A stretch of 39,369 nt of DNA from an uncultured Eubacteriales bacterium. GTDB taxonomy: Bacteria > Bacillota > Clostridia > Oscillospirales > CAG-272. Both the position numbers and the translations under genes were made by a program. This document shows, piece after piece, positions 31,937 to 39,369 of the stretch. Location of the stretch: positions 1 to 39,369 of the forward strand of contig CATWNM010000019.1 of assembly GCA_958352145.1 (NCBI GenBank), written 5' to 3'. How positions within the stretch are numbered: the first letter of the stretch is position 1; the number at the start of each line of letters is the position of its first letter. The notes beneath the pieces were generated by a model that did no database searches, was not told the DNA's origin, and was given only the letters and a program-made list of their open reading frames with translations.

Positions 31937-32959
31937 TTATTTCAGTTTAAAGACGGTAATATAGTGATATGTTTCGCCGGGGTTGAGACGCGCGCCGCCA
32001 TGGGTCGGACTGTCCGGCTCAAATTGAGTTTCAAAGCAGACCGCCATGTGCTTAATCTGCTTCTTTCCGCCTTTGAACGGATAGGCGCCGCCAAGAAAAT
32101 TCCCGGTATAGATCTGCACGCAGGGCTTGTTCGTAAGTACTGTCATTTCTCGTTCGGGCACGCGGACTCTGGCTGCCACGGTCAGTTCATGCCGGCCGAA
32201 CGTTTCTTTTTCACGGCCGTTTAAAATAAAGTTGTGATCATAACCGGGATACCCAAGCCCGGTACCGGCGATATCTTTGCCGATCGGTTTGGGCGTGCGG
32301 AAATCAAACGCCGTGCCGTCCACTGCCGGATGTTTGCCTGTGGGGAGCAGCGTGTTTGGGGATACGGCTGTGGTATAGTCCGCATCGATCTGCAAAATAT
32401 GATCCAGCACGCTTTCTGTACCTGCGCCGTGCAGATTGAAGTAGGAATGATTGGTCAAATTTACATACGTGGGTTTATCGGTGGTGGCTTGATAGCTGAT
32501 AACGAGCGCGCCGTCTTTCAGCGCATAGGCGACTTCGGCCGAAAGGCAGCCGGGATATCCCTCTTCGCCGTCCGCCGCCGTATAGCGGCAAACGAGTTTT
32601 GGCGCGCCGCAGGCGCACTGCGTCTCCTCAATTGCCCAGATACGCTTGTCAAATCCTTTAGAACCGCCGTGCAGATGCGCTTCGCCATTGTTTCTTTCGA
32701 GCGGATAATCTACGCCGTCCAGCGTGATTTTTCCGCCGCTGATCCGATTGGCATACCGCCCGACCAGCGCGCCCTGGCATCCGCCGTTTTTCAGGTAGCC
32801 CTCTAAATCGTCATAACCGCAGACGATATCCGTTCCCTTGTGTACCAGTTTCTGTAATGCGCCGCCGTAATCAATAACCGTGATGCTGAGATCGCCGTTT
32901 GTGATCGTGTGCGCATAAATTTCGGTTCCGTCGGGCATTTTGCCGAAAAGTTCTTTCAT
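31937..32959 (-). CDS. galM: Aldose 1-epimerase (galactose mutarotase)
   Basis: A 340-residue mutarotase interconverting alpha and beta aldoses and feeding galactose into the Leloir pathway. Active-site features are NRISGG (near 71), HLHGG with H97, VNLTNHSYFNLHG with H171, and the base E329 in ARLNPGETYHY. Length is typical. GGAGGAA lies 8 nt before the ATG. It is the first gene of a galM-galT operon. No galK or galE is visible in the window. Confidence 0.95.
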   Translation of the reverse strand: MKELFGKMPDGTEIYAHTITNGDLSITVIDYGGALQKLVHKGTDIVCGYDDLEGYLKNGGCQGALVGRYANRISGGKITLDGVDYPLERNNGEAHLHGGSKGFDKRIWAIEETQCACGAPKLVCRYTAADGEEGYPGCLSAEVAYALKDGALVISYQATTDKPTYVNLTNHSYFNLHGAGTESVLDHILQIDADYTTAVSPNTLLPTGKHPAVDGTAFDFRTPKPIGKDIAGTGLGYPGYDHNFILNGREKETFGRHELTVAARVRVPEREMTVLTNKPCVQIYTGNFLGGAYPFKGGKKQIKHMAVCFETQFEPDSPTHGGARLNPGETYHYITVFKLK

Positions 32960-32999
32960 TGCCGTTTCCTCCGCTTTCTAAAATTTCCATCTTTCAATT

Positions 33000-33028
33000 A
33001 TGATAGTATAAAGTATGCGGAAAGTCAA
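33000..33028 (-). promoter_or_regulatory. Promoter of galM-galT
   Basis: On the minus strand: TTGACT, 17-nt spacer, TATCAT, about 40 nt upstream of the galM ATG. It separates this operon from the glycerate kinase gene upstream. Confidence 0.72.
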
Positions 33029-33082
33029 TGTAGAAAACGATGGTGTTTTATACATAAAATTTGCCTTTTTTAAACGCCGCCG

Positions 33083-34225
33083 TCAACTATTCGGTTTCAG
33101 TGTGCCTGCGGCGGCCATCACGGCCGCAATGCTGCGCGCCGCGGCGCGCAGATTTTCCTTTGCATGGCCGCGGACCGCGTCAAAAGTACAAAAATCCGAT
33201 ACCGTGGAAAATACCGCGTCCGCGCCGAGCGCTTCGGCGACGCCGGGGGAGACGCTTCCGCCGATGACCGCTACGGGTACGTTTTTTCGCTGCGCCGCAG
33301 CGATCACGCCGCCGATTGCTTTGCCATTCAGGCTCTGCGCGTCTACGTGTCCCTCGCCGGTAACCACCAGGTCGCATCCTGCAAGGGCTGTGTCGAAGCC
33401 GACCGCCGACAGGATTTCTTCGACGCCGCGGCGAAGCGGCGCGCCAAAGAGCGCGTACATCCCCGCGCCCATGCCGCCCGCCGCGCCGCCGCCCGCGAGT
33501 TCTGACACGTCTGCGCCGAGCGCGCGCAAAAAAAGCGACTGCACATGCGCGGCGCCGCGTTCCAATATTTCAACGACTTCGGGCGAAGCGCCTTTCTGCG
33601 CCGCAAACATGCGCGCAGCGCCCGCTTCGCCCGTCAGTGTTCCCGTTACGTCGCACAGGCAGGAGATTTCAAGCGTCCGAATGCTGTCCGGGACGCCGGA
33701 CACATCAATCCCGCATAGTTCATCCAGCGTTCCGCCGAGCGGCAGCATGTCTTCGCCGTCCGCGCCGGTAAAACGCACGCCCAGCGCCGCAGCCGCGCCG
33801 AGCCCGAGGTCGTTTGTCGCGCTGCCGCCAAGGCACAGCCATATTCGCTTGACGCCAAGCTCCGCGGCGGCGGCGATCATTTGTCCTACGCCGTATGTCG
33901 TTGTCAGCATGGGATTTTTCCGCCCTTCGGCAAAATGCAGACCGGCGGCCTGCGCAATTTCGATAACGGCGGTCTCGCCCCGCTCGATCAGACCAAAACG
34001 CACGGAAGTGTTTTCAAAAAAGCAGTTTTTTACGTTTGTTGTGATAAAACTGCCGCCCATAGCGTCCACAAAGCAGGCTGCGCTTCCTTCGCCGCCATCG
34101 GCAATCGGCATTTTAATTACTTTTGCCAGCGGCAGCTTTTCCGAGAATGCCTCCGCAATGATTGCGGAGGCGTCGCTGGCGCTGATGGTTCCCTTATAGG
34201 AATCCGTAGCCACAATAATTTTCAT
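33083..34225 (-). CDS. Glycerate kinase (GarK/GlxK type)
   Basis: A 380-residue glycerate kinase of the Gly_kinase (PF02595) family, which in E. coli forms 2-phosphoglycerate from D-glycerate and ATP. Family motifs are IIVATDSYKGTISA at the start, MPIADGGEGS (about 39-48), and LCLGGSATNDLGLGAAAALG near 130-150. Gly/Ala-rich stretches later in the protein are usual for the family. It overlaps the DUF1893 gene by 4 nt (ATGA), so it is translated with the upstream genes. Together with LarA this suggests a pathway delivering glycerate to glycolysis. Confidence 0.93.
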   Translation of the reverse strand: MKIIVATDSYKGTISASDASAIIAEAFSEKLPLAKVIKMPIADGGEGSAACFVDAMGGSFITTNVKNCFFENTSVRFGLIERGETAVIEIAQAAGLHFAEGRKNPMLTTTYGVGQMIAAAAELGVKRIWLCLGGSATNDLGLGAAAALGVRFTGADGEDMLPLGGTLDELCGIDVSGVPDSIRTLEISCLCDVTGTLTGEAGAARMFAAQKGASPEVVEILERGAAHVQSLFLRALGADVSELAGGGAAGGMGAGMYALFGAPLRRGVEEILSAVGFDTALAGCDLVVTGEGHVDAQSLNGKAIGGVIAAAQRKNVPVAVIGGSVSPGVAEALGADAVFSTVSDFCTFDAVRGHAKENLRAAARSIAAVMAAAGTLKPNS

Positions 34226-34653
34226 TGTTCAGAAAGCTCCTTTAATTTCTGCCGCATCGCGGCGACACCCGCATAAGGGTCTTCGATTTCAAGCACGGTG
34301 GATTCCATCGGGCACATGCCGTCGCCCGTGCGGTTGATAATATATGGACACGCCTGATCAGAGCTATATTCAATTCCATGCCGGTCAAGATACGTTTTTG
34401 CGTGCGCGCTGATCAGCGATGCGTGGACTGCGGTTGCGCCGCCGCATACCAGAAGCATCGCCGCCCCCTTTCCGATCACCCGGTCGGCCACGCACGCGCC
34501 CGCGAGCCGCCCTTCTTCAAGCGCGATCAAAAGCGGCCGCACACCCCGGTCGAAATAGATATATGGCGCGTCCGATACAACGACGCAGGCTGCTCTGCGT
34601 TCGTTTAGCAGCGTCTTGGCTTTTTCAAGCTTTGTTTTTTGTTCGTTGTTCAC
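34222..34653 (-). CDS. DUF1893 family protein (deaminase-like fold)
   Basis: A 143-residue protein of the DUF1893 family, whose structural relative TM1506 has a cytidine-deaminase-like fold of unknown function. It shows ACVVVSDAPYIYFDRGVRPL near the start, GKGAAMLLVCGGATAVHASLIS in the middle and GDGMCPMESTVLEIEDP near the end, as is usual for the family. It overlaps larA by 4 nt at its start and glycerate kinase by 4 nt at its end. The tight coupling hints at a helper or regulatory role in the same pathway, but no activity can be assigned. Confidence 0.83.
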   Translation of the reverse strand: MNNEQKTKLEKAKTLLNERRAACVVVSDAPYIYFDRGVRPLLIALEEGRLAGACVADRVIGKGAAMLLVCGGATAVHASLISAHAKTYLDRHGIEYSSDQACPYIINRTGDGMCPMESTVLEIEDPYAGVAAMRQKLKELSEQ

Positions 34654-35930
34654 CGCTTCTGCACCATAACCGATACGCCGTCGGGAATTGCGATCACCGA
34701 CGAGTTTGGATCGCCGAGCGTTTCTTCGGCCAAGCGCATTGCCTCTTCAAGCGTCGCCGCCGGCGTCATATGATAACCGCGCACAAGCCCGGGATCGGCT
34801 TTTGACACATAGATGATGCGTGCACGCATCAGTATGCGGGATAAAATCTGCGTCATCCATTGATCGCTGACAGTTTCGTTTCTGCCGCGGCGCATAATTT
34901 CCTCGTAGATTTCAGCGGGATCGTCTTTTTCCCGCATGCAGCGGTAAAATTCGTCGCCGCCTGTGCCGTCCTCCGCCGAGGCCAGCATAATAATGACGCC
35001 TCCGTGGCGCACGGCCGCTTCGGCGGCCGTCATACCTTTGACCGACTGATAAATATTTTGATCCAGCGGATAACCGCCGTTGGTTGAAATCACGATGTCC
35101 GCCTCGCCGGACGCAGCGCCGCAGTAGCGGGAAAGAAACGCGCAGCCTGCCTCATGCGCCGCTTCCATATCCCCGGCGACGGCATAGACCACTTTTTTTT
35201 CGGCGTTGATGACCACGTTGACGATATAAGCCAGTCCCGCTTTGCGCGCGGCCCAGACCATGTCCTTGTGGATAGGGTTGTTTTCGATGATGCCGGTGCG
35301 CGCGTATTCGCTGTGAATAAACTCTGCGCAGTGATTGGCCAGTACGGTGCTGCGGGAGCAGACGCCCGGCAGCACGCTCTTGCGCCCGCCGGAATAACCC
35401 GCGAAAAAGTGCGGCTCAATAAAACCCTCAGCTACAAGCAGATCCGCTTTTGCGGCCAATTCGTTTATGACGCATTCGCCGCCCGACGGCAGCGTTCCGA
35501 TGTTGACGTACTTCTCGGTTTCGTCGCAGTCGTGAATATAAATTTTTTCCCGGCGGACGATCTCTTCGCCGAATTTTGCGATGAGTTCTTCTTTGGTGGT
35601 GCCGCGGTGGCAGCCCGTAGCGATCAGAATGGTCACGTCTGCTGACGGATTGCCGCGCCGGATTTCTTCCAGCATAAACGGTATAATGACCTTAGAGGGA
35701 ACGGGACGTGTGTGGTCGCTTGCGAGAATGACGATTTTGTTTTTGCCGCGCGCGAGTTCCATAAGACGCGGCGAGCCGATCGGCTTTTCCATAGCGGCGC
35801 GGACAAGCGCCTCTTCGGACGCCGCCGGTGTGTAGGCGTGCAGGCTGGATTCCAGCACGCCGGTCAACCGGTGCGATGGGATATCGAGCGAAAGCTTTTC
35901 TTTTCCAAATGGAAAGTCAATTACAGGCAT
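34650..35930 (-). CDS. LarA-family nickel-pincer-dependent 2-hydroxyacid racemase/epimerase
   Basis: A 426-residue LarA homologue. From ATG 35930 (GGAGG upstream) the residues fall at the L. plantarum LarA positions: D72 and R75 (SDHTRP), H108 (GCHRG), H174 (EPHFFAGYS), K184 (GGRKSVLPG, cofactor attachment), H200 (LANH), Q295 and K298 (QSVKG). The pincer and acid/base machinery is therefore complete. LarA needs the nickel-pincer cofactor made by LarB, LarE and LarC; none of these is in the window. Its operon with glycerate kinase suggests a substrate other than lactate, perhaps glycerate, but this is inference. Confidence 0.92.
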   Translation of the reverse strand: MPVIDFPFGKEKLSLDIPSHRLTGVLESSLHAYTPAASEEALVRAAMEKPIGSPRLMELARGKNKIVILASDHTRPVPSKVIIPFMLEEIRRGNPSADVTILIATGCHRGTTKEELIAKFGEEIVRREKIYIHDCDETEKYVNIGTLPSGGECVINELAAKADLLVAEGFIEPHFFAGYSGGRKSVLPGVCSRSTVLANHCAEFIHSEYARTGIIENNPIHKDMVWAARKAGLAYIVNVVINAEKKVVYAVAGDMEAAHEAGCAFLSRYCGAASGEADIVISTNGGYPLDQNIYQSVKGMTAAEAAVRHGGVIIMLASAEDGTGGDEFYRCMREKDDPAEIYEEIMRRGRNETVSDQWMTQILSRILMRARIIYVSKADPGLVRGYHMTPAATLEEAMRLAEETLGDPNSSVIAIPDGVSVMVQKR

Positions 35931-35971
35931 GTTGTTATCCTCCGGCTGCTTTTTCAATTTTTATTACCTAT

Positions 35972-36000
35972 AGTATAATTTATCTTTTTTGAAAAGTAAA
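35972..36000 (-). promoter_or_regulatory. Promoter of the larA operon
   Basis: On the minus strand: TTTACT, 17-nt spacer, TATACT, about 41 nt upstream of the larA ATG at 35930. Confidence 0.6.
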
Positions 36001-36105
36001 TACATAAAAAGCGCGAGGCTGCGAAAAATTGTTATATGTAGCCGTGATTCTCTGAAAATTTTCTGACGAGTGGTATAAAGACCGATTATTTTTGCAAAAA
36101 TATAC

Positions 36106-36134
36106 TTGACAACTGCGGGGGTCTTTGCTATAAT
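36106..36134 (+). promoter_or_regulatory. Consensus promoter of tRNA-Gln
   Basis: TTGACA, 17-nt spacer, TGC-TATAAT; all twelve bases match consensus. The -10 ends 28 nt before the tRNA. Confidence 0.9.
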
Positions 36135-36162
36135 AATTCCGTTGCAGAAAATCGGAAAATAT

Positions 36163-36236
36163 TGGGGATTTGTGTAATGGCAGCACGACAGACTCTGACT
36201 CTGTTTGTGAGGGTTCAAATCCTTCATCCCCAGCCA
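36163..36236 (+). tRNA. tRNA-Gln (anticodon CTG) with encoded CCA
   Basis: Acceptor arms TGGGGAT (36163-36169) and ATCCCCA (36226-36232) pair fully, followed by discriminator G and an encoded CCA. The anticodon stem is ACAGA/TCTGT around loop CTCTGAC, giving anticodon CTG (36195-36197), which reads CAG (Gln). The D-loop AATGG and T-loop GGTTCAAAT are canonical. Mature length is 74 nt with CCA. It is a single tRNA with a consensus promoter and its own terminator. Confidence 0.95.
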
Positions 36237-36239
36237 TAT

Positions 36240-36272
36240 AAGGGAGCGTTCACACAGGATGCTTCCTTTTTT
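36240..36272 (+). terminator. Terminator of tRNA-Gln
   Basis: AAGGGAGC pairs with GCTTCCTT (one G-U pair) around a 13-nt loop and is followed by a T-run, 4 nt after the CCA. Confidence 0.8.
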
Positions 36273-36332
36273 ATCGAAAAAGTCTTGGTTTGCCAAGCGG
36301 TGGGCAGAAAGCGTTATTTTGAGAATAAGAAA

Positions 36333-36378
36333 CACCGTTGAAATTTGGTCTTTAGATCAAATTTCAACGGTGCCTTTT
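36333..36378. terminator. Long perfect hairpin with T-run, probably ending the 61-aa gene
   Basis: A 15-bp perfect stem (CACCGTTGAAATTTG arm) with a 10-nt loop. T-runs lie on the plus side; the minus side is followed by TTTCTTATT. No plus-strand gene lies between it and the tRNA terminator, so its natural client may be the minus-strand gene at 36464-36649. Confidence 0.65.
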
Positions 36379-36381
36379 TGT

Positions 36382-36441
36382 ATGAAAGCCGTGTCTTAAC
36401 TGCGAATGCGACGGTATCATGAGAATATACACGGCTTTCAT
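36382..36441. repeat. 13-bp inverted repeat with 34-nt loop
   Basis: ATGAAAGCCGTGT (36382-36394) and its exact complement (36429-36441) flank a 34-nt loop, immediately beside the 15-bp hairpin. Function unknown. Confidence 0.65.
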
Positions 36442-36463
36442 GCGTCGCTGCGTCTGCGCTCGC

Positions 36464-36649
36464 TCAGCGCAGATACGCGGAAACGCTCTGCATGACTTCG
36501 CCCACCGCATCCAGCGCGCGTCCTGCATTGTGGGAAAGCTTGCGCTTTTTCGGTGCCATCATGCCTTTAGCCATCATGCCGACGGCAGCGCCGACCATCA
36601 TGCCTGTAATTGCGGCGCCAGCCATATTGTTCGTTTTTTTCTTATTCAT
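36464..36649 (-). CDS. Small 61-aa glycine-zipper-like protein
   Basis: A 61-residue protein with a Met/Gly/Ala-rich hydrophobic stretch (AGAAITGMMVGAAVGMMAKGMM, about residues 10-31) flanked by basic residues, then a helix (NAGRALDAVGEVMQSVSAYL). The form resembles YtxH-like or glycine-zipper membrane-associated proteins; no firm family assignment. AAGGAGGG lies 6 nt before the ATG, a strong ribosome site, which supports it as a real gene despite its size. Two hairpins downstream (36382-36441 and 36333-36378) could form its 3' end. Confidence 0.72.
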   Translation of the reverse strand: MNKKKTNNMAGAAITGMMVGAAVGMMAKGMMAPKKRKLSHNAGRALDAVGEVMQSVSAYLR

Positions 36650-36725
36650 TTTTATCCCTCCTTACAGCATCTATGTATAGTGTGCCAAGCAAAGGAAAAA
36701 TTATAATGGATAAATTTTTCTACAT

Positions 36726-36754
36726 TTGACACTTTCCGCTATTTATGTTATATT
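36726..36754 (+). promoter_or_regulatory. Promoter of the ABC-F gene
   Basis: TTGACA, 17-nt spacer, TATATT, 32 nt before the ATG at 36787. The short leader leaves no room for the long attenuator seen before some antibiotic-resistance ABC-F genes. Confidence 0.78.
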
Positions 36755-36786
36755 ATTTTTCAAAGAGCTTCTAAGGGCGTGAATGT

Positions 36787-38739
36787 ATGATTATTTTAAG
36801 TGCAACCGACTTGACGCTGCAATTCGGTACCGCTGTAATTTTAAAAGATATTTCTTTTTCGGTCAATGAGGGCGACCGGCTTGGCATTATCGGGGTGAAC
36901 GGCGCCGGAAAGACGTCGCTTTTTAAGCTGATTACCGGAGAATATACCGCAGAGCGGGGTGCGATTTATCTGTCCCGCGGGAAGCGCGTCGGCCTGCTTC
37001 AGCAAAATGCCGATTTTTCAGGTGAAAACGGCGGCGAGAGCGCGATTGAACATATGTATTTGGCTTTCCCGGAGCTTCTGCGCGGCGAACAGCGGCTTGC
37101 CGAACTGGAGCAGGCGCTCACTCAGCGGCAGGATACGGATTCTGAGGCGTATGCCGCGCTTGCGTCTGAGATGAGCGAACTTAGCCTGCGTTTTGCGCGG
37201 GACGGCGGTCAGTATTTCCGCGGTAAGTGCAGGAGCATTTTAGAAAAAATGGGCTTTGATTCGCAAATGATGGAACTGCCTGTAGACAAGCTCAGCGGCG
37301 GCCAGCGCACGCGGCTTGCACTGGCCAGACTGCTCGCCTCCGAGCCCGATCTTTTGATGCTGGATGAGCCGACGAACCACTTAGATGCGGAAACCGTCGT
37401 ATGGCTGGAAGGTTTTCTTTCCGCTTATAAAAACACGGTGCTCGTCATTTCTCATGACCGTTACTTTTTGGATCGCGTGACCAACAAGACACTGCATATC
37501 GAACGGCATACCGCGAAATTATATAACGGCGGCTACAGCGCCGCGCAGAAACAGCGTGAAGAAGACCGCTCTGCCGAACTGAAAAAATACAATCTTCAGC
37601 AAAAAGAAATCGCACGCGTGGAGACGATGATCGAACAGCAGCGGCGTTGGGGGCAGGAGCGGAATTTCGTCACCATACGGGCAAAAGAAAATTATATCAA
37701 GCATATGGAAAAAGTGGAAAAGCCCGCTGAAGAATTGAAGTCTATACGGCTGTCTTTTCAAGGCGCGCCGGGCGGGGCAAACGAAGTGGTCGCCGCTGAC
37801 CATCTCGCAAAATCTTTTGACGGAAAGCTTGTTTTTGACAAACTGTCCTTTTTGATTAAAAAAGGGGAGCGCGTCTTTTTTGCCGGCCCAAACGGCTGCG
37901 GAAAATCTACGCTGATGAAAATCATTGTGGGACGGGAATTGCCGGACAGCGGAACGGTTGAGATCGGCGCAAATATCAAGGCTGCCTATTATGATCAGGA
38001 AAATCAGAATTTAGACGCGCGCTCAACCGTGCTGGATGAACTTTGGAATGCGTATCCGCGTCTCACGGAATATGAGATCCGCCGTGCGCTGGCTTTGTTT
38101 TTATTTGATTATGAGGATACGCAGAAGCTGGTCTCCGCTTTGAGCGGCGGCGAACGCGCGCGTTTGACCTTGGCAAAATTGATTTTATCCAAAGTAAATC
38201 TGCTGATTTTGGATGAGCCGACCAACCATCTGGATATTCCCTCGCGGGAGGCGCTCGAACATGCGCTCGCCGCGTTTGAGGGAACGCTCATCTGCGTATC
38301 TCACGACCGGTATTTTATCCGGCAGCTTGCGACCCGCATTATTGAGATTCTGCCGCCGGACGCGCCCTGCGCAAGCTTTGATTTTACGCCGAATGCGCTT
38401 GACGCGGACATTTACGCCGCTTACCGGGAAAAGCGGGAATGTATATTTTCCCCCGATGCGGCGTTAAATGCCGCGCAAGAACAGGAACAAGTATCTTCGC
38501 AAAAGAAAGATGACAGTTACCAGCAAAGAAAAAAGGAGGCAGCCGCAAAACGGAAAAGCCAGCGTCAACTGGCTGCATGGCGGCAGGAAATCGAGGTGCT
38601 GGAAGCTGAATTGTGCGCAGTCACGGAGGAATTGTATGGTTCCGCAGCCAGCGATTATATGCGAGCCGCGGAACTGGATGACCGAAAAACTGTAATTGAG
38701 GATCGGTTGCTGCAGCTTTATGAACTGACGGAAAGCTGA
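36787..38739 (+). CDS. ABC-F family ATPase (translation-associated, YdiF/Uup-like)
   Basis: A 650-residue soluble protein with two ABC cassettes and no membrane segments. Cassette 1 has Walker A GVNGAGKTS (about 36-44), signature LSGGQRTRLALARLL and Walker B LLMLDEPTNHLD. Cassette 2 has GPNGCGKST, LSGGERARLTLAKLI and LLILDEPTNHLD. The linker between them (about residues 240-320) is the charged helical P-site tRNA-interaction motif region. The last about 80 residues form a charged coiled coil like Uup/YdiF. ABC-F proteins act on ribosomes; resistance versus housekeeping role cannot be told here. AAGGG precedes the ATG. Confidence 0.94.
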   Translation: MIILSATDLTLQFGTAVILKDISFSVNEGDRLGIIGVNGAGKTSLFKLITGEYTAERGAIYLSRGKRVGLLQQNADFSGENGGESAIEHMYLAFPELLRGEQRLAELEQALTQRQDTDSEAYAALASEMSELSLRFARDGGQYFRGKCRSILEKMGFDSQMMELPVDKLSGGQRTRLALARLLASEPDLLMLDEPTNHLDAETVVWLEGFLSAYKNTVLVISHDRYFLDRVTNKTLHIERHTAKLYNGGYSAAQKQREEDRSAELKKYNLQQKEIARVETMIEQQRRWGQERNFVTIRAKENYIKHMEKVEKPAEELKSIRLSFQGAPGGANEVVAADHLAKSFDGKLVFDKLSFLIKKGERVFFAGPNGCGKSTLMKIIVGRELPDSGTVEIGANIKAAYYDQENQNLDARSTVLDELWNAYPRLTEYEIRRALALFLFDYEDTQKLVSALSGGERARLTLAKLILSKVNLLILDEPTNHLDIPSREALEHALAAFEGTLICVSHDRYFIRQLATRIIEILPPDAPCASFDFTPNALDADIYAAYREKRECIFSPDAALNAAQEQEQVSSQKKDDSYQQRKKEAAAKRKSQRQLAAWRQEIEVLEAELCAVTEELYGSAASDYMRAAELDDRKTVIEDRLLQLYELTES

Positions 38740-38818
38740 GCAGCGAGCCGTCAAAAGAAAATGGAGTCTGTGTACGTGCCCGCGCGCACGATTCTTCGCA
38801 AAAAACAATGATGTTTAT

Positions 38819-38853
38819 AGGGACGGAATGCCGGAAAACGGCACTCCGTCCCT
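38819..38853 (+). terminator. Hairpin downstream of the ABC-F gene
   Basis: A 14-bp stem with one mismatch (AGGGACGGA and TGCCG arms) and a GAAAA loop, 80 nt after the stop. The T-run is weak, so this may be a terminator or a stability hairpin. Confidence 0.6.
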
Positions 38854-38890
38854 ATTGCTTCTTGGTGCAATAAGAAATGATTTTCCATCC

Positions 38891-38919
38891 TTGACATAGT
38901 ATCTTGTATATGGTATATT
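38891..38919 (+). promoter_or_regulatory. Promoter of the secreted protein at the right edge
   Basis: TTGACA, 17-nt spacer, TGG-TATATT. It lies about 100 nt before the ATG, leaving a leader of about 95 nt in which I see no clear structure. Confidence 0.8.
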
Positions 38920-39020
38920 TGAGAAAAATAAAACCAATTTACCGCATCTAAACAGCTATACCATAGTTCTGGGAACGGAACTCTAAAAACTACTACATTT
39001 ATTATATGAGGAGACGAACT

Positions 39021-39369
39021 ATGAAAAGATTCTTGTTTACGTTGCTTATTTTTGTATGTCTTACGTTCACGGTTTGTGCCAAAGAAACCGTGATATACGA
39101 AAATGATTTTTCAAGCAGCGACCTTTCGGATTTTACGATGCGCGGCACGATGCAGGTGTCAAACGGCGGTGTAAAAGCCGTTGGCAGCGGCACGTCGGCC
39201 TATATTGCATATGAATTTCCCGATGAGTACCAGGGCAAGGACTACATAGTTGAAGTCGACTATCTCGGCTGTAATAATATGGGCGGTCTTCTTATTGGTG
39301 CGACGAGCGACAGCCTTACAAAAGAGCCCTCATATTTCTCGGGATACACCGCCACCACAAACGGAAGCG
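39021..39369 (+). CDS. Secreted protein, N-terminal part (cut by the window edge)
   Basis: The first 116 codons are visible, with no stop before the edge. Residues 1-20 are a signal peptide (MKRFLFTLLIFVCLTFTVCA). The mature start KETVIYENDFSSSDLSDFTMRG, with later GSGTSAYIAYEF and DYIVEVDYLG segments, resembles concanavalin A-like/laminin-G-type jelly-roll domains found at the front of secreted glycoside hydrolases. GAGGAGA lies 6 nt before the ATG. The full domain set and activity lie outside the window. Confidence 0.8.
   Translation, partial: MKRFLFTLLIFVCLTFTVCAKETVIYENDFSSSDLSDFTMRGTMQVSNGGVKAVGSGTSAYIAYEFPDEYQGKDYIVEVDYLGCNNMGGLLIGATSDSLTKEPSYFSGYTATTNGS

Noticed and set aside
33015..34199. 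394-codon plus-strand open frame
   Set aside because: Antisense to the glycerate kinase gene; Ser/Pro/Ala-rich with no domain, while the minus strand has clear family motifs.
35964..36335. 123-codon minus-strand open frame across the tRNA
   Set aside because: It runs through the antisense of tRNA-Gln and the larA promoter. Annotation pipelines often call such frames falsely near tRNAs.
1..39369. Avoidance of GAATTC as a sign that the island methylase has EcoRI specificity
   Set aside because: GAATTC occurs at several places, for example near 2498, 4760, 8546, 18411 and 22377. The site is not obviously avoided, and specificity cannot be inferred this way since a host methylase would protect it.
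1..39369. CRISPR arrays, rRNA genes, prophage structural genes
   Set aside because: I saw no regular spaced repeats, no rRNA core sequences and no phage structural motifs.

Overview
The window looks like chromosomal DNA of an anaerobic Bacillota (class Clostridia; relatives of the gut or digester Oscillospirales/Christensenellales are plausible). The reasons are strong AGGAGG-type ribosome binding sites, consensus sigma-A promoters, a paired GlgC/GlgD glycogen system, a type I dockerin, a class II GalT, an ABC-F ATPase and a tRNA-Gln with encoded CCA. This placement is inference; no rRNA is present.

Layout. (1) 38-4779 (+): YhcH/NanQ-type protein, PLP aminotransferase, TrpS, a WecA/TagO-like membrane phosphosugar transferase and a translationally coupled membrane-anchored protein, ended by a bidirectional terminator. 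(2) 4877-6964 (-): secreted beta-helix + GH43 protein. (3) 7253-19397 (+): a long glycogen operon (orphan 153-aa gene, glgB, glgC, glgD, glgA, glgP, GH13 enzyme) followed by nicotinate phosphoribosyltransferase. (4) 19435-22344: a roughly 2.9 kb island with a 48-aa HTH protein, an EcoRI-family adenine methyltransferase and a DUF262+HNH protein. It sits in the loop of a formerly intact terminator and is flanked by a 7-bp direct repeat. (5) 22400-25068 (-): ricin-like/Big2/C39-like secreted protein and FAD oxidoreductase. (6) 25336-30117 (+): a giant secreted beta-helix + M14 peptidase + dockerin protein, and an AraC regulator. (7) 30172-30429: a 258-bp non-autonomous IS200/IS605-like element with ISDra2-like boundaries, abutting galT. 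(8) 30429-32959 (-): galM-galT Leloir genes. (9) 33083-35930 (-): larA-DUF1893-glycerate kinase. (10) 36163-36236: tRNA-Gln(CTG), then stacked hairpins and a 61-aa membrane-like protein. (11) 36787-38739 (+): ABC-F ATPase. (12) 39021-end: start of another secreted protein, cut by the window edge.

How the genes fit together: GlgC/GlgD make ADP-glucose, GlgA and GlgB build the polymer, and GlgP with the GH13 enzyme break it down. GalM/GalT feed galactose carbon into UDP-/glucose-phosphates. The secreted GH43, dockerin and C39-like proteins suggest a fibre- or glycan-degrading lifestyle. LarA with glycerate kinase suggests use of a 2-hydroxyacid, possibly glycerate. The most unusual items are the restriction-modification-like island that splits a terminator, the IS605-like miniature element that rewrote the galT stop codon, and the LarA-DUF1893-glycerate kinase operon.
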